Shown piece by piece: positions 1-7,395 of a stretch of 64,000 bases of DNA. The notes under the pieces are model-generated. The model was not told where the DNA came from. It saw only the letters and a list, made by a program, of their open reading frames with translations, and did not search any database. How positions within the stretch are numbered: the stretch's first letter is position 1; every line of letters begins with the position of its first letter. Origin of the DNA: an uncultured Eubacteriales bacterium (GTDB lineage: Bacteria; Bacillota; Clostridia; Oscillospirales; Acutalibacteraceae); NCBI GenBank assembly GCA_934477125.1, contig CAKSOL010000014.1:1-64000 (forward strand), read 5' to 3'. A program made the translations under genes and the position numbers.

Positions 1-40
1 CCTTTTCGGTTGACACTCGGCAATATGCTGCAATGTTCAT
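1..40 (-). CDS. Serine recombinase, N-terminal end only (cut by window edge)
   Basis: Reading leftward from the ATG at 40, the first 13 codons give MNIAAYCRVSTEK, the typical start of a resolvase/invertase-type serine recombinase, with the catalytic serine in the CRVS motif. The rest lies outside the window. The same 13 residues begin the broken recombinase at 30,956. A GAGGG ribosome binding site and a consensus promoter lie just upstream, so this copy may be expressed. Whether it is intact cannot be seen. Confidence 0.75.
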   Translation of the reverse strand, partial: MNIAAYCRVSTEK

Positions 41-78
41 TCTTATCCCTCTGTAACTTCTCGTATTTTGTTACTTCT

Positions 79-107
79 ATTATAATTGTATGAAATTGCT
101 TTGTCAA
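79..107 (-). promoter_or_regulatory. Consensus sigma-A promoter for the recombinase at the left edge
   Basis: On the minus strand TTGACA (107-102) is separated by exactly 17 bp from TATAAT (84-79), about 40 bp before the recombinase ATG. Two GTAAC/GTTAC-like words lie between the -10 box and the start codon and could be operator half-sites; that part is only suggestive. Confidence 0.8.
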
Positions 108-112
108 CAAAA

Positions 113-153
113 AAGCAGACTAAACAGTGCACTTTACACCGTTTAATCTGCTT
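113..153 (-). terminator. Intrinsic terminator after the mntA/hepT pair
   Basis: An imperfect inverted repeat (AAGCAGA..TAAAC / GTTTA..TCTGCTT) is followed on the minus strand by a T run. It overlaps the last codons of the hepT relic and separates it from the recombinase promoter. Confidence 0.75.
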
Positions 154-490
154 TTGTCAAATAAGTTTTTTTAGAATCAATAAACTGATCCATTTCACCG
201 AAAACCACTCAGGCGATTAGAGACCGATTAACTCCGTCGTAATCATGAACCAATCTATGCCGTAACCCCGAAACAATGTTCCAAATTATTTCCGGATGCT
301 CCAACTTAAATTCGGGACTTAATTTATATACCTGTTCACCGATATTATAAAGCGGAGTTGTAATCGCCCATTGTGAAAATTCATCCGTCAGTAGCATTTC
401 CTTTGTGATTGAACGGTTTTCGATTTGAAGCTTTAACGATTCCCAAGTTGAAATTATTTTTTAAAGTCTTTCTGTATCAGAAGTTTTCAT
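143..490 (-). pseudogene. HepT-like toxin (DUF86 RNase/HEPN family), broken by two in-frame stops
   Basis: The frame starts with an ATG at 490 that overlaps the stop of the upstream nucleotidyltransferase (ATGA), as in working MntA-HepT pairs. It reads as a HepT protein, including the RHRLVHDY segment that matches the R-x4-H-x-Y HEPN RNase motif. Codon 10 is TAA (463-461) and a TGA follows GVNRSLIA (211-209). The frame otherwise stays open to a TAA at 145-143, with no indel, so the decay looks recent. An internal ATG at 397 could yield 62 residues carrying the HEPN motif, but no convincing ribosome binding site precedes it. The family's partner AMPylates the tyrosine of this motif. Identification rests on motif and pairing. 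Confidence 0.75.
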
Positions 491-777
491 GCAATCTTAA
501 TCCCCTCATTAACTGCATTTCTGTAAAATTCGGAATCTCTGTTGACCTCACAAATCTCAAACGCGTCAACTTCTTTACCGGTTGCATTTCTTAATTCCTC
601 GGCAAAAGCAAATATATCGGTTTTTTTAAAGCCGTCACCACCGAATACTATAATATCAATATCCGATTCGGGTGTTTCTTCACCGCGAGCATACGAACCG
701 AAAAGGAGCGCATATTCCGCGTCATAACGCTTAAGCAAGTATTTTACAATTTGTACTATTTGTTTTCTCGTCAACAT
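487..777 (-). CDS. mntA: MntA-type minimal nucleotidyltransferase antitoxin
   Basis: A 96-residue minimal nucleotidyltransferase. The signature G27-S28, ten residues, then D39-x-D41 is visible and complete, giving the metal- and ATP-binding site of this fold. In MntA-HepT systems this protein neutralises HepT by adding AMP to the tyrosine of the toxin's HEPN motif. The start at 777 has an AAAGGAG site eight bases upstream. Its stop overlaps the start of the hepT relic, which supports the pairing. Because the toxin partner is interrupted, this copy may be an antitoxin without a target here, or may protect against a related toxin elsewhere; both are inference. Confidence 0.82.
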   Translation of the reverse strand: MLTRKQIVQIVKYLLKRYDAEYALLFGSYARGEETPESDIDIIVFGGDGFKKTDIFAFAEELRNATGKEVDAFEICEVNRDSEFYRNAVNEGIKIA

Positions 778-1021
778 AATGAAGACTCCTTTCCTAAACT
801 ATATTATGTACGAATCAAAGACAATAATCAATCCTCATTTGTTAATTTTTCCTGTTCTGATGTAGGTTTACAATAGATGTGTTACAGAGAATAAAAAGGT
901 TCTATAATAAATGTTGCCTTGCGAATATTGCCCATATGAGCCCAAGCAAACTTAAAGTCTGCTTTAAACAGCATACCGGACGCACCGTTACTAAATACAT
1001 TCAGGTTTTTTATGCCTTTTT

Positions 1022-1039
1022 AAATTGCCGAGGCAATTT
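1022..1039 (-). terminator. Hairpin after the glycan operon
   Basis: An 8-bp perfect inverted repeat (AAATTGCC / GGCAATTT) with a 2-base loop lies directly after the glycosidase stop codon. The following T run is short, so this is a weak terminator or mRNA end-stabilising hairpin. In the stretch 778-1021 I see no gene with a start codon and ribosome binding site. Confidence 0.4.
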
Positions 1040-1042
1040 GAA

Positions 1043-3136
1043 TTAAATAGTATTCTTCAGTTTTTCAAGCCAGCAGATAACATAAGAGGCGAAGCAATGA
1101 TTGCAACTGGCACTGGTATCGATGTTTTCCCAAAGCGTTCCGGTTTTGTTTGCCATATAGCCGAAAAATCCGACAATATTTTTAAGAGCTTTCTCCTTAA
1201 AGCCTGCCCTCATTAAAATTTCCAAACGGAGATAATTGCCTATAAATGCGTTTGCAGGTGCAATTTCGGGATATTCGGTATCGTGTTTTCGCGCGGGGCC
1301 GAATTTATGAAGCAACGTTTCAAAAAGCTCACCGTTGCGCTCGGGCGACGCAACTCCGAAAAAGAAAGCGTAATACTGGCACACCTCCGTTGAGTCGGGT
1401 TCCGCCTTAAGTATTCCGTTTTCACGAACGGCATGGTCACGGAAAAATTTACCGTCAAATGATTGGCAGTAAACGGTCTCGCGTATTTTTTCGGCTTTTA
1501 CGGAAAGCTCGGGTATATCATATAGCTCTGAAATTGCCGAAAGCATTGCGGAATAAAGCATATTGGAGGGGTAATTAACCCCGTCGGTCAAATCGTTCGC
1601 CCGCGACCATTCCACAAAGACCCAGCTTTCAAGATTTTCAAGCAGACCGTCGCTGTTTTCAAAGCGGCTGAAGTATTTAAGAAGCTCGAAAGCCTTTGCC
1701 CTGAACCGTTCAACCAGCTCACGGTCTCCCGAACGGTCAAGATATTCGCGCAGCTCCAAAAACAGCCACATGGCCCAATTAGGTATAAAGGAATTCGGCG
1801 TATGATCCGCAGGGTAGCACATCGGAATCATGCCGTCGGGAATGTTAACATAATTTTCTTCACAAAGGAAATTTTCCAAAAAGTCGTGTTCAACCGAAGT
1901 TTCACCGCAAAGCAGATATTCGGTTCTTCCCGAAAAAAAGCTGTCGCAAAGCCAACCGGCACGCTCACGCGAAGGGCAGTCCATAAACAGATCAACACTG
2001 CCCTGACGAAAGGTTTCAACCGCCGCTTCTGCAATTTTGCAAATTTCCGCGCTACCGAATTTCGGAGTGTATTTAATCGGCGGGTGCTTATATTCGGTCA
2101 TAAAAAGCTCTGCCTCCGCATTCCCGCCGTATACCGCTGCCTGAATGTATTTGCAGGTATAAACCTCAAAAAATCGGAGGGTTCTTTCACCCGCCGGCAA
2201 GTCGAAAATCGCCGCATTGCAGCAACCTCCGCGCAAATAATCCACACGGTCTGCGTCGCTTAAAATTTCATCAAACATAATATACAGCCTGATCGGGCGC
2301 TGTGATTTTATATGTATTCCTATCAGTCCGGTTGCGTTATAGGGCAGCTCGTAAATACCGTAAGTGCCATCCAAAAGCGCTTTGTCTTGGTTTGAAACAG
2401 GGTCCGAAAGCTTAAGTTTTTCACATTCTTCGGTAATCATTAAATCGGGATTTTCAAAAAGATACTCGGGCTGCTCGGACTTTGCTACCAGCATGTCAAC
2501 AGAATTGTTGCGCCAATAGCTTTCACGCTTCGCAAAAGAAAAACTGCCGCCTAAAATTCTTTTTGCCACGGTTTTTTCATATAGCGGGTAGGGTGTGTTC
2601 CTCTTTAAATAATTCGGCTGCGGAAAACATGAGAGCAACTCTGTACCCTGCACGGCATCTGTAAAATATGTACCACCCGCTATAACGCGATAGGACTCCG
2701 CAAACGGGCGCTGAAAGCTGTAACGCTGTACTTTTTTTATATATTCCGGATTAATACGCGCAGTAAAATCATTGCCGGTATACGCCGTCACCCGTCCGTC
2801 CGTCAACAGCTCCGCAGTTAAAAAGGAATCCTGCTTGATAAGGTAATAGCTGCGCGCGTTATAGCCGCAGACCTCTATAATTACCGTATTTTGTTCGCGG
2901 TCGGCAAACGGGGTAAGGTCAATTTCATCCACACGGAAAAACCCACGCCCTGCACGTGCAGGACCGTAACAAACAAATTTACCGTTTACCGACATTTGAT
3001 AAATACCTGAGGTGGCAATTTTTGCGGTGACGGCTTTTCCTTTTCCCGCAACCGTTTTAAACTGTACCCTTAGGTTCATTTCCTTTTCCCTGCCCGTTAC
3101 CCAAACGGGCACTGCTTTTTCAAAAAAAACGCTCAT
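1043..3136 (-). CDS. GH78-like (alpha-L-rhamnosidase family) glycosidase
   Basis: A 697-residue protein with no signal peptide, so probably cytoplasmic. The N-terminal 350 residues read as beta-sandwich domains like those of bacterial rhamnosidases, followed by an (alpha/alpha)6-barrel-like region. The DCPSRERAGWLCDS segment at about 386-399 matches the DCPxRxERxGW block that holds acidic residues of the GH78 active site. A WEN...S.NHC block near 665-675 matches the conserved C-terminal W-E...S-x-N-H motif. In family members this enzyme removes terminal alpha-L-rhamnose from oligosaccharides. It is the last gene of the 16-gene block, 16 bp after the AraC regulator, with an AGGGAG site before the ATG. 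Family membership is fairly secure; rhamnose specificity is not, since related clades act on other sugars. Confidence 0.72.
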   Translation of the reverse strand: MSVFFEKAVPVWVTGREKEMNLRVQFKTVAGKGKAVTAKIATSGIYQMSVNGKFVCYGPARAGRGFFRVDEIDLTPFADREQNTVIIEVCGYNARSYYLIKQDSFLTAELLTDGRVTAYTGNDFTARINPEYIKKVQRYSFQRPFAESYRVIAGGTYFTDAVQGTELLSCFPQPNYLKRNTPYPLYEKTVAKRILGGSFSFAKRESYWRNNSVDMLVAKSEQPEYLFENPDLMITEECEKLKLSDPVSNQDKALLDGTYGIYELPYNATGLIGIHIKSQRPIRLYIMFDEILSDADRVDYLRGGCCNAAIFDLPAGERTLRFFEVYTCKYIQAAVYGGNAEAELFMTEYKHPPIKYTPKFGSAEICKIAEAAVETFRQGSVDLFMDCPSRERAGWLCDSFFSGRTEYLLCGETSVEHDFLENFLCEENYVNIPDGMIPMCYPADHTPNSFIPNWAMWLFLELREYLDRSGDRELVERFRAKAFELLKYFSRFENSDGLLENLESWVFVEWSRANDLTDGVNYPSNMLYSAMLSAISELYDIPELSVKAEKIRETVYCQSFDGKFFRDHAVRENGILKAEPDSTEVCQYYAFFFGVASPERNGELFETLLHKFGPARKHDTEYPEIAPANAFIGNYLRLEILMRAGFKEKALKNIVGFFGYMANKTGTLWENIDTSASCNHCFASYVICWLEKLKNTI

Positions 3137-3152
3137 TTTTTTCTCCCTGAAA

Positions 3153-5462
3153 TTATTGCTCGGAATACATTTCCCTGTACCTTCCGGGCGTTATACCGCT
3201 GTATCGCTTGAAAATTCTGATAAAGGTGTTGGGGTTTTCATAGCCTGTAAGATATGTTACCTCCTGCACCGATTTTCCGCCGACCGTCAGTAATTCCTTT
3301 GCCTTTTCAATACGCACCTTATGGATATAGTCAAGCAAGCCGTTCCCGGTCTTTTTTATGAATTTAGCCGAAAGCGTTCGCGGATTCTGCTGCACCATAT
3401 CGGCAATAAACGAAACCGACAAATCGGGATTGGCATATTCACGCTCCACGATTGCGGCGATTTCATCCACAAAATCGACCGTATTTTCATTGCTTTTTCC
3501 AAGCGTAATTATTTGCTCGAGCGTCTCGTAAAATTGCCGTCTCAAAACAGCAGGATCTCTGCAGTAAAGAATATAATCTATGCGGTCGCTCATAGCGTCT
3601 ATTAAACTGTTTTTATCGGAATCGGCAAAATATTCCCCGCAGGTTCTCAAAAGTTCATAGCACTGCAGTGAAATGAACTCTGCCGAAACCCTGCTCCCGT
3701 GGCTTTTTTTATCAAATATCCAATCTATTGATTTACGGGCGCCGTCATAATCCTTGGCTTTTATCAAATTCAAAAAATGGAATTTTGATTCTATAATACG
3801 CGCATATTCCGACTGCTCGTTCCGTTTACCCGAAATATCTTTGAATAAACACACGGTTTCCGATGAGTCAAGCGCAAAGTCCAAAGCGGCACAGGCACGA
3901 TAGTAGGAGCGCGAAACCGCCGTAAGCCCAAGGCTGACGCTGCCTATTCCTGCGCATACCGTGTGTTCAAATTCCTTTTTGCAAACCTCAATAATCTTCT
4001 GTACGGGCAACACCATATCCTGCGCTTCAAGCGCGGAATCGGTTGAAAACAGGCATACTATTCTGTCGTTCAGCCGAGTTGAAACACAATCGCTGTAATC
4101 GCACAAAATGTTTTCGGTAACAAACTGCATAAGCGCATATTCCTGCTCGTTCTGTGCATTTGCAGGCGAATCTTTCAAATCGCATATTTCAAAATTTATT
4201 ACAATAAAGCACCTATTTTCAACCGTAATACCCACGCGCTCCAATTGCGCGGTTTCCGCCTTTGCATCAATAGGTGCGCGCGCGGTAAGCAAATCGTTTA
4301 AAAGCTTTCTGCGCATAACGGTGCGCTGATCGTCGTTTTGCTGCTTTAACTGATTAACATAGATCACCTGACGCGATACAATTCCCTCTATTGAGGATGA
4401 ATCTTTTATGATTATTCGGTTAAGATTTCCGTCATCGGGCTGCTCTAATATGTTTTTAACATTATGCAGGGTGCGGTTTTGGAAAAACAAGATCCACGCC
4501 AAATACAAAAGCAGCAGCACGCATATAATTATAATTGCAATTATAACCGGTATGCCCGATCCGAACTGTGAAAAAAAGCTGCCTGGTTTTTTCCCCGAAA
4601 GGAAAAGCCTGTACGGGCGCTCTGTAATTCTGGAACCGTAAATTTCCAATTGGTCGCCGTCGCTTGAAACAAATTTGTTCCCGTTATAACCAAAGGTGAG
4701 CGCCGTGAAACGCACACCGACAGGTTTTACATCATTTCGGGCAGAAAAAACATATTCGTTTTCGCGGTTTATAACGGTTATGTTTTCATCCGACGGAAGA
4801 TTCGAAACCCCGAGCATAGTACGCAGTGCCTTACGCTTAAAGTTAATAAACATAAGACCAAGCGGCGTTCCGTCCTTTGTTGAAATGATTTGACGCACAT
4901 AGCTGAAGTTGTCAATTTCCCGCCAAAGGCTTGAAGAAACCGGTTTATTAAGCACCGAAAGTATATACATATCGGCATTGTTTTCAAAAAGCTTTAAATA
5001 GGCGCCGTAATCCATAGTAAGGCAATCCTTAAAAACCTCCGGGTTAATCTCCCGCCGCGAGCATACAGAAAGCACACGGTTTTGCGAGGAGGTCATTAAA
5101 ATCACATTGTCAACAACAGGGAAAGAAGAAATGTATGCGGTCAGCAGCTTCTCGCACTGCTGTGTTTTACCGTCGCGCAAAAGACCCATCTGGTAGGCGG
5201 CGTCCTTAGCATAGAACATTAAAGCAAGCTCTGAAGCGCTGTCAATCATTTTATCAAACGAGTTTGCAACGCTTGTTATCGTATCGGTTCTTTGCTCGCG
5301 CTCGCGGCGTTCATAGCTTGCCGAAACAGAACGGGCAATAATTACAAAAACAAAAAAAAGTAGCAAAACAATACTGGCGGCAACGGAAATCAAGCGGGTT
5401 GCGGATTGATTGAACGGAATGGCGCGTAGCTTTTTGCCAAGTTGCTTTTGCAATTTTTTCAC
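3153..5462 (-). CDS. Membrane-bound AraC-family transcriptional regulator
   Basis: A 769-residue regulator with one transmembrane helix near 24-46, a probable extracellular sensor domain (about 50-300), a second helix at about 303-327, a cytoplasmic linker, and a C-terminal AraC/XylS DNA-binding domain (about 666-769) with two helix-turn-helix units and the typical ending (GYENPNTFIRIFKRYSGITP). This layout is common for regulators that sense extracellular sugars or binding proteins in Firmicutes and control the adjacent carbohydrate operon. It lies within the operon between the distal permease and the GH78-like gene. The apparent start is GTG at 5,462, with no strong ribosome binding site, so the N-terminus is less certain. 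The paired direct repeats at 27,084-27,142 are plausible targets (inference). Confidence 0.85.
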   Translation of the reverse strand: MKKLQKQLGKKLRAIPFNQSATRLISVAASIVLLLFFVFVIIARSVSASYERREREQRTDTITSVANSFDKMIDSASELALMFYAKDAAYQMGLLRDGKTQQCEKLLTAYISSFPVVDNVILMTSSQNRVLSVCSRREINPEVFKDCLTMDYGAYLKLFENNADMYILSVLNKPVSSSLWREIDNFSYVRQIISTKDGTPLGLMFINFKRKALRTMLGVSNLPSDENITVINRENEYVFSARNDVKPVGVRFTALTFGYNGNKFVSSDGDQLEIYGSRITERPYRLFLSGKKPGSFFSQFGSGIPVIIAIIIICVLLLLYLAWILFFQNRTLHNVKNILEQPDDGNLNRIIIKDSSSIEGIVSRQVIYVNQLKQQNDDQRTVMRRKLLNDLLTARAPIDAKAETAQLERVGITVENRCFIVINFEICDLKDSPANAQNEQEYALMQFVTENILCDYSDCVSTRLNDRIVCLFSTDSALEAQDMVLPVQKIIEVCKKEFEHTVCAGIGSVSLGLTAVSRSYYRACAALDFALDSSETVCLFKDISGKRNEQSEYARIIESKFHFLNLIKAKDYDGARKSIDWIFDKKSHGSRVSAEFISLQCYELLRTCGEYFADSDKNSLIDAMSDRIDYILYCRDPAVLRRQFYETLEQIITLGKSNENTVDFVDEIAAIVEREYANPDLSVSFIADMVQQNPRTLSAKFIKKTGNGLLDYIHKVRIEKAKELLTVGGKSVQEVTYLTGYENPNTFIRIFKRYSGITPGRYREMYSEQ

Positions 5463-5503
5463 CCCATTAAAATAAACGATACGCCCGATAAACTATTATT
5501 ATT

Positions 5504-6490
5504 TTAACCCACAATGCCCGATCTTTCAATCCCTTCGGTAAACTTTTTTTGAACAAAGAAATAAATAAGCATAGGCGGAAGGATGACAAGCAGGCAGCCC
5601 GCCTGAACACGAATCATAATAAGCTGCTGGTCGCTTAAAGAAACGAACTCCCCTATGGCCATTGAAAGGTGCGATAACGCGACTGTAAGGGTTGAGTGCT
5701 TATCGGCAAACATTGTGTTGAGATAGTAGTCGTTATAATACCATACGCCCGAAAAAATAAGTCCTGTAAGTAAAATGGTTTTGGCATTCGGCAGCATTAT
5801 TGAAAAATAGGTTTTAAACGCGCCGCAGCCGTCTATCATAGCCGCTTCTTCAAGCTCCTTAGGCATATTGCGGAAAAACTGACGGAAAATATAAATAAAC
5901 AGTCCGCTCCTTATTCCCATTCCGAAGATTGCAGGCAGCCAAAACGCAAAGGGTGTGTTTAAAATGCTGATATTTATATCCGTACCGGATATGAGGCGAA
6001 CAAGTTTCATAATGCCGAGTACGTCAAAATTTGAAAAGCTTACGAACATCGGTATTATAGTAGTTTGCGCGGGAACGATTATTGTAAACAGGGCTATTGC
6101 AAACAAAACTCCCCTGCCCTTGAATTTAAAGCGGGCAAAGCCGTAGCCCACAAACGCGGTTACCGCAATTTGCAAAACCGCCGAAACAATATTATAAAAC
6201 ACTGTGTACCAAAGCGACCGCGGATAATTAAGCGAGACAAACGCCTGCTTTATATTGTTTAAAACAAAATGTTTCGGAATCCACACAATGCTGGTATCCA
6301 AAATATCGGCGTCACTGCGAAAGGCGGTGCTGAGCATATAAAGAATCGGGTAAAGAATAACATACGAAAGCCCTATAAACAAGCCAAATCTGAAAAGCGC
6401 AAGCGCGATTCTTTCAAGCCTGCGCACCGCAGTGCGGCGGTTTAAGGGCTCGCTTGCGTACCCTTTTAATTTTAACAAAACAGAATTCAT
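5504..6490 (-). CDS. Carbohydrate ABC transporter permease (MalG-type)
   Basis: A 328-residue inner-membrane subunit of a sugar importer with about six hydrophobic helices. The cytoplasmic EAA loop, which docks the ATPase, is visible as ELEEAAMIDGCGAFKTYF. I place the start at the ATG at 6,490 because a GGGGGAGGT site lies just upstream; the open frame extends 34 codons further into the preceding gene. It follows the MalF-type partner at 6,508-7,395 with a 17-bp gap. The nearest unpaired upstream gene is the DUF5696-like protein rather than a binding protein, so the cognate binding protein is one of the two at 13.6-17.7 kb. No ATPase gene is in the locus; a shared MsmX-type ATPase elsewhere is the usual arrangement. 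Confidence 0.9.
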   Translation of the reverse strand: MNSVLLKLKGYASEPLNRRTAVRRLERIALALFRFGLFIGLSYVILYPILYMLSTAFRSDADILDTSIVWIPKHFVLNNIKQAFVSLNYPRSLWYTVFYNIVSAVLQIAVTAFVGYGFARFKFKGRGVLFAIALFTIIVPAQTTIIPMFVSFSNFDVLGIMKLVRLISGTDINISILNTPFAFWLPAIFGMGIRSGLFIYIFRQFFRNMPKELEEAAMIDGCGAFKTYFSIMLPNAKTILLTGLIFSGVWYYNDYYLNTMFADKHSTLTVALSHLSMAIGEFVSLSDQQLIMIRVQAGCLLVILPPMLIYFFVQKKFTEGIERSGIVG

Positions 6491-6507
6491 AACGGCACCT
6501 CCCCCGC

Positions 6508-7395
6508 TTAATCGTTCATATAAAATACTTTCCTTGAAAACAGTCCCACCACAACAAACAAGATCAGGCTTATAACAACAAAATATATCCATGTTACAGC
6601 CGATGAAAACGAGTAATGCAGGTTTGCCGCCTGCGAGGTCACAAATTCCATTACACCGTTAGAATAGCTTGTAAATGTGTCAATTACGGTAAAAGCAATG
6701 TTTACCAATATCATTGGGCTTATCATAGGAACGGTGATTTTCCAAAAGTATTCCCAGGCGGTAGCCCCCTCAACGCTTGCCGCCTCTTTAAGTGAGGGCG
6801 GTATTGACTGAAGCGCCGCGAGGAACAGTATTATTTGAACGCCTGATTGCCAAGTCATTGTAAAAATACTGTCGATAACCGAAGTGAGATATTTTATAAG
6901 TCCGCTCGGCAATCCCGCCTGCGTTAAAATATCGCCGATAGAAAAGCTGGAAACCATAAAAACAGAGGAAGAACCTGTTACGTCTCCGCTGTAACTGTCG
7001 TTGTTGATAATGGAAAGCAAGACGCTTGAGGAAAGCATAAGCGGAAGAAAGAAAATACTTCTGACAAGTCCTCTGCCATAAAATTCCGCGTTCAGCATTA
7101 CCGAAATAAAAAGTGCAAATATAATTATTATAGGCACCTGAATTGCAATTTCCTTTAACGCCGCAACTAAAAGCGGGATAAACCTTTCATCGGAAAACAG
7201 GGCGTTTTTATAGTAAGAAAGCCCCGCAAACCGTGTGTTTACACCGCCCTGAACGATAGTTACATGCGAAAATGAGTACATAAGCGAGGTTAAGATGGGT
7301 ACGGCAAAGAAAAACAGAAGTCCCAAAAGCCACGGCAGTATAAAAACGTATCCGGTCCGGGCGCGCTTTTGCTCCAAAGACAGCTTTTTATTCAT
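6508..7395 (-). CDS. Carbohydrate ABC transporter permease (MalF-type)
   Basis: A 295-residue membrane permease of the binding-protein-dependent sugar importer family, with an N-terminal helix at about 17-37 and the EAA loop LKEAASVEGATAWEYFWKIT. It should form a heterodimer with the permease at 5,504-6,490. The start at 7,395 overlaps the end of the DUF5696-like gene by 4 bp (ATGA), implying translational coupling. That coupling suggests the DUF5696-like protein works with this transporter. Confidence 0.9.
   Translation of the reverse strand: MNKKLSLEQKRARTGYVFILPWLLGLLFFFAVPILTSLMYSFSHVTIVQGGVNTRFAGLSYYKNALFSDERFIPLLVAALKEIAIQVPIIIIFALFISVMLNAEFYGRGLVRSIFFLPLMLSSSVLLSIINNDSYSGDVTGSSSVFMVSSFSIGDILTQAGLPSGLIKYLTSVIDSIFTMTWQSGVQIILFLAALQSIPPSLKEAASVEGATAWEYFWKITVPMISPMILVNIAFTVIDTFTSYSNGVMEFVTSQAANLHYSFSSAVTWIYFVVISLILFVVVGLFSRKVFYMND

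Noticed and set aside
912..1020. Short minus-strand open stretch after the GH78-like gene (reads KNLNVFSNGASGMLFKAD)
   Set aside because: No start codon with a ribosome binding site and no family resemblance; perhaps an old gene end, not enough to annotate.
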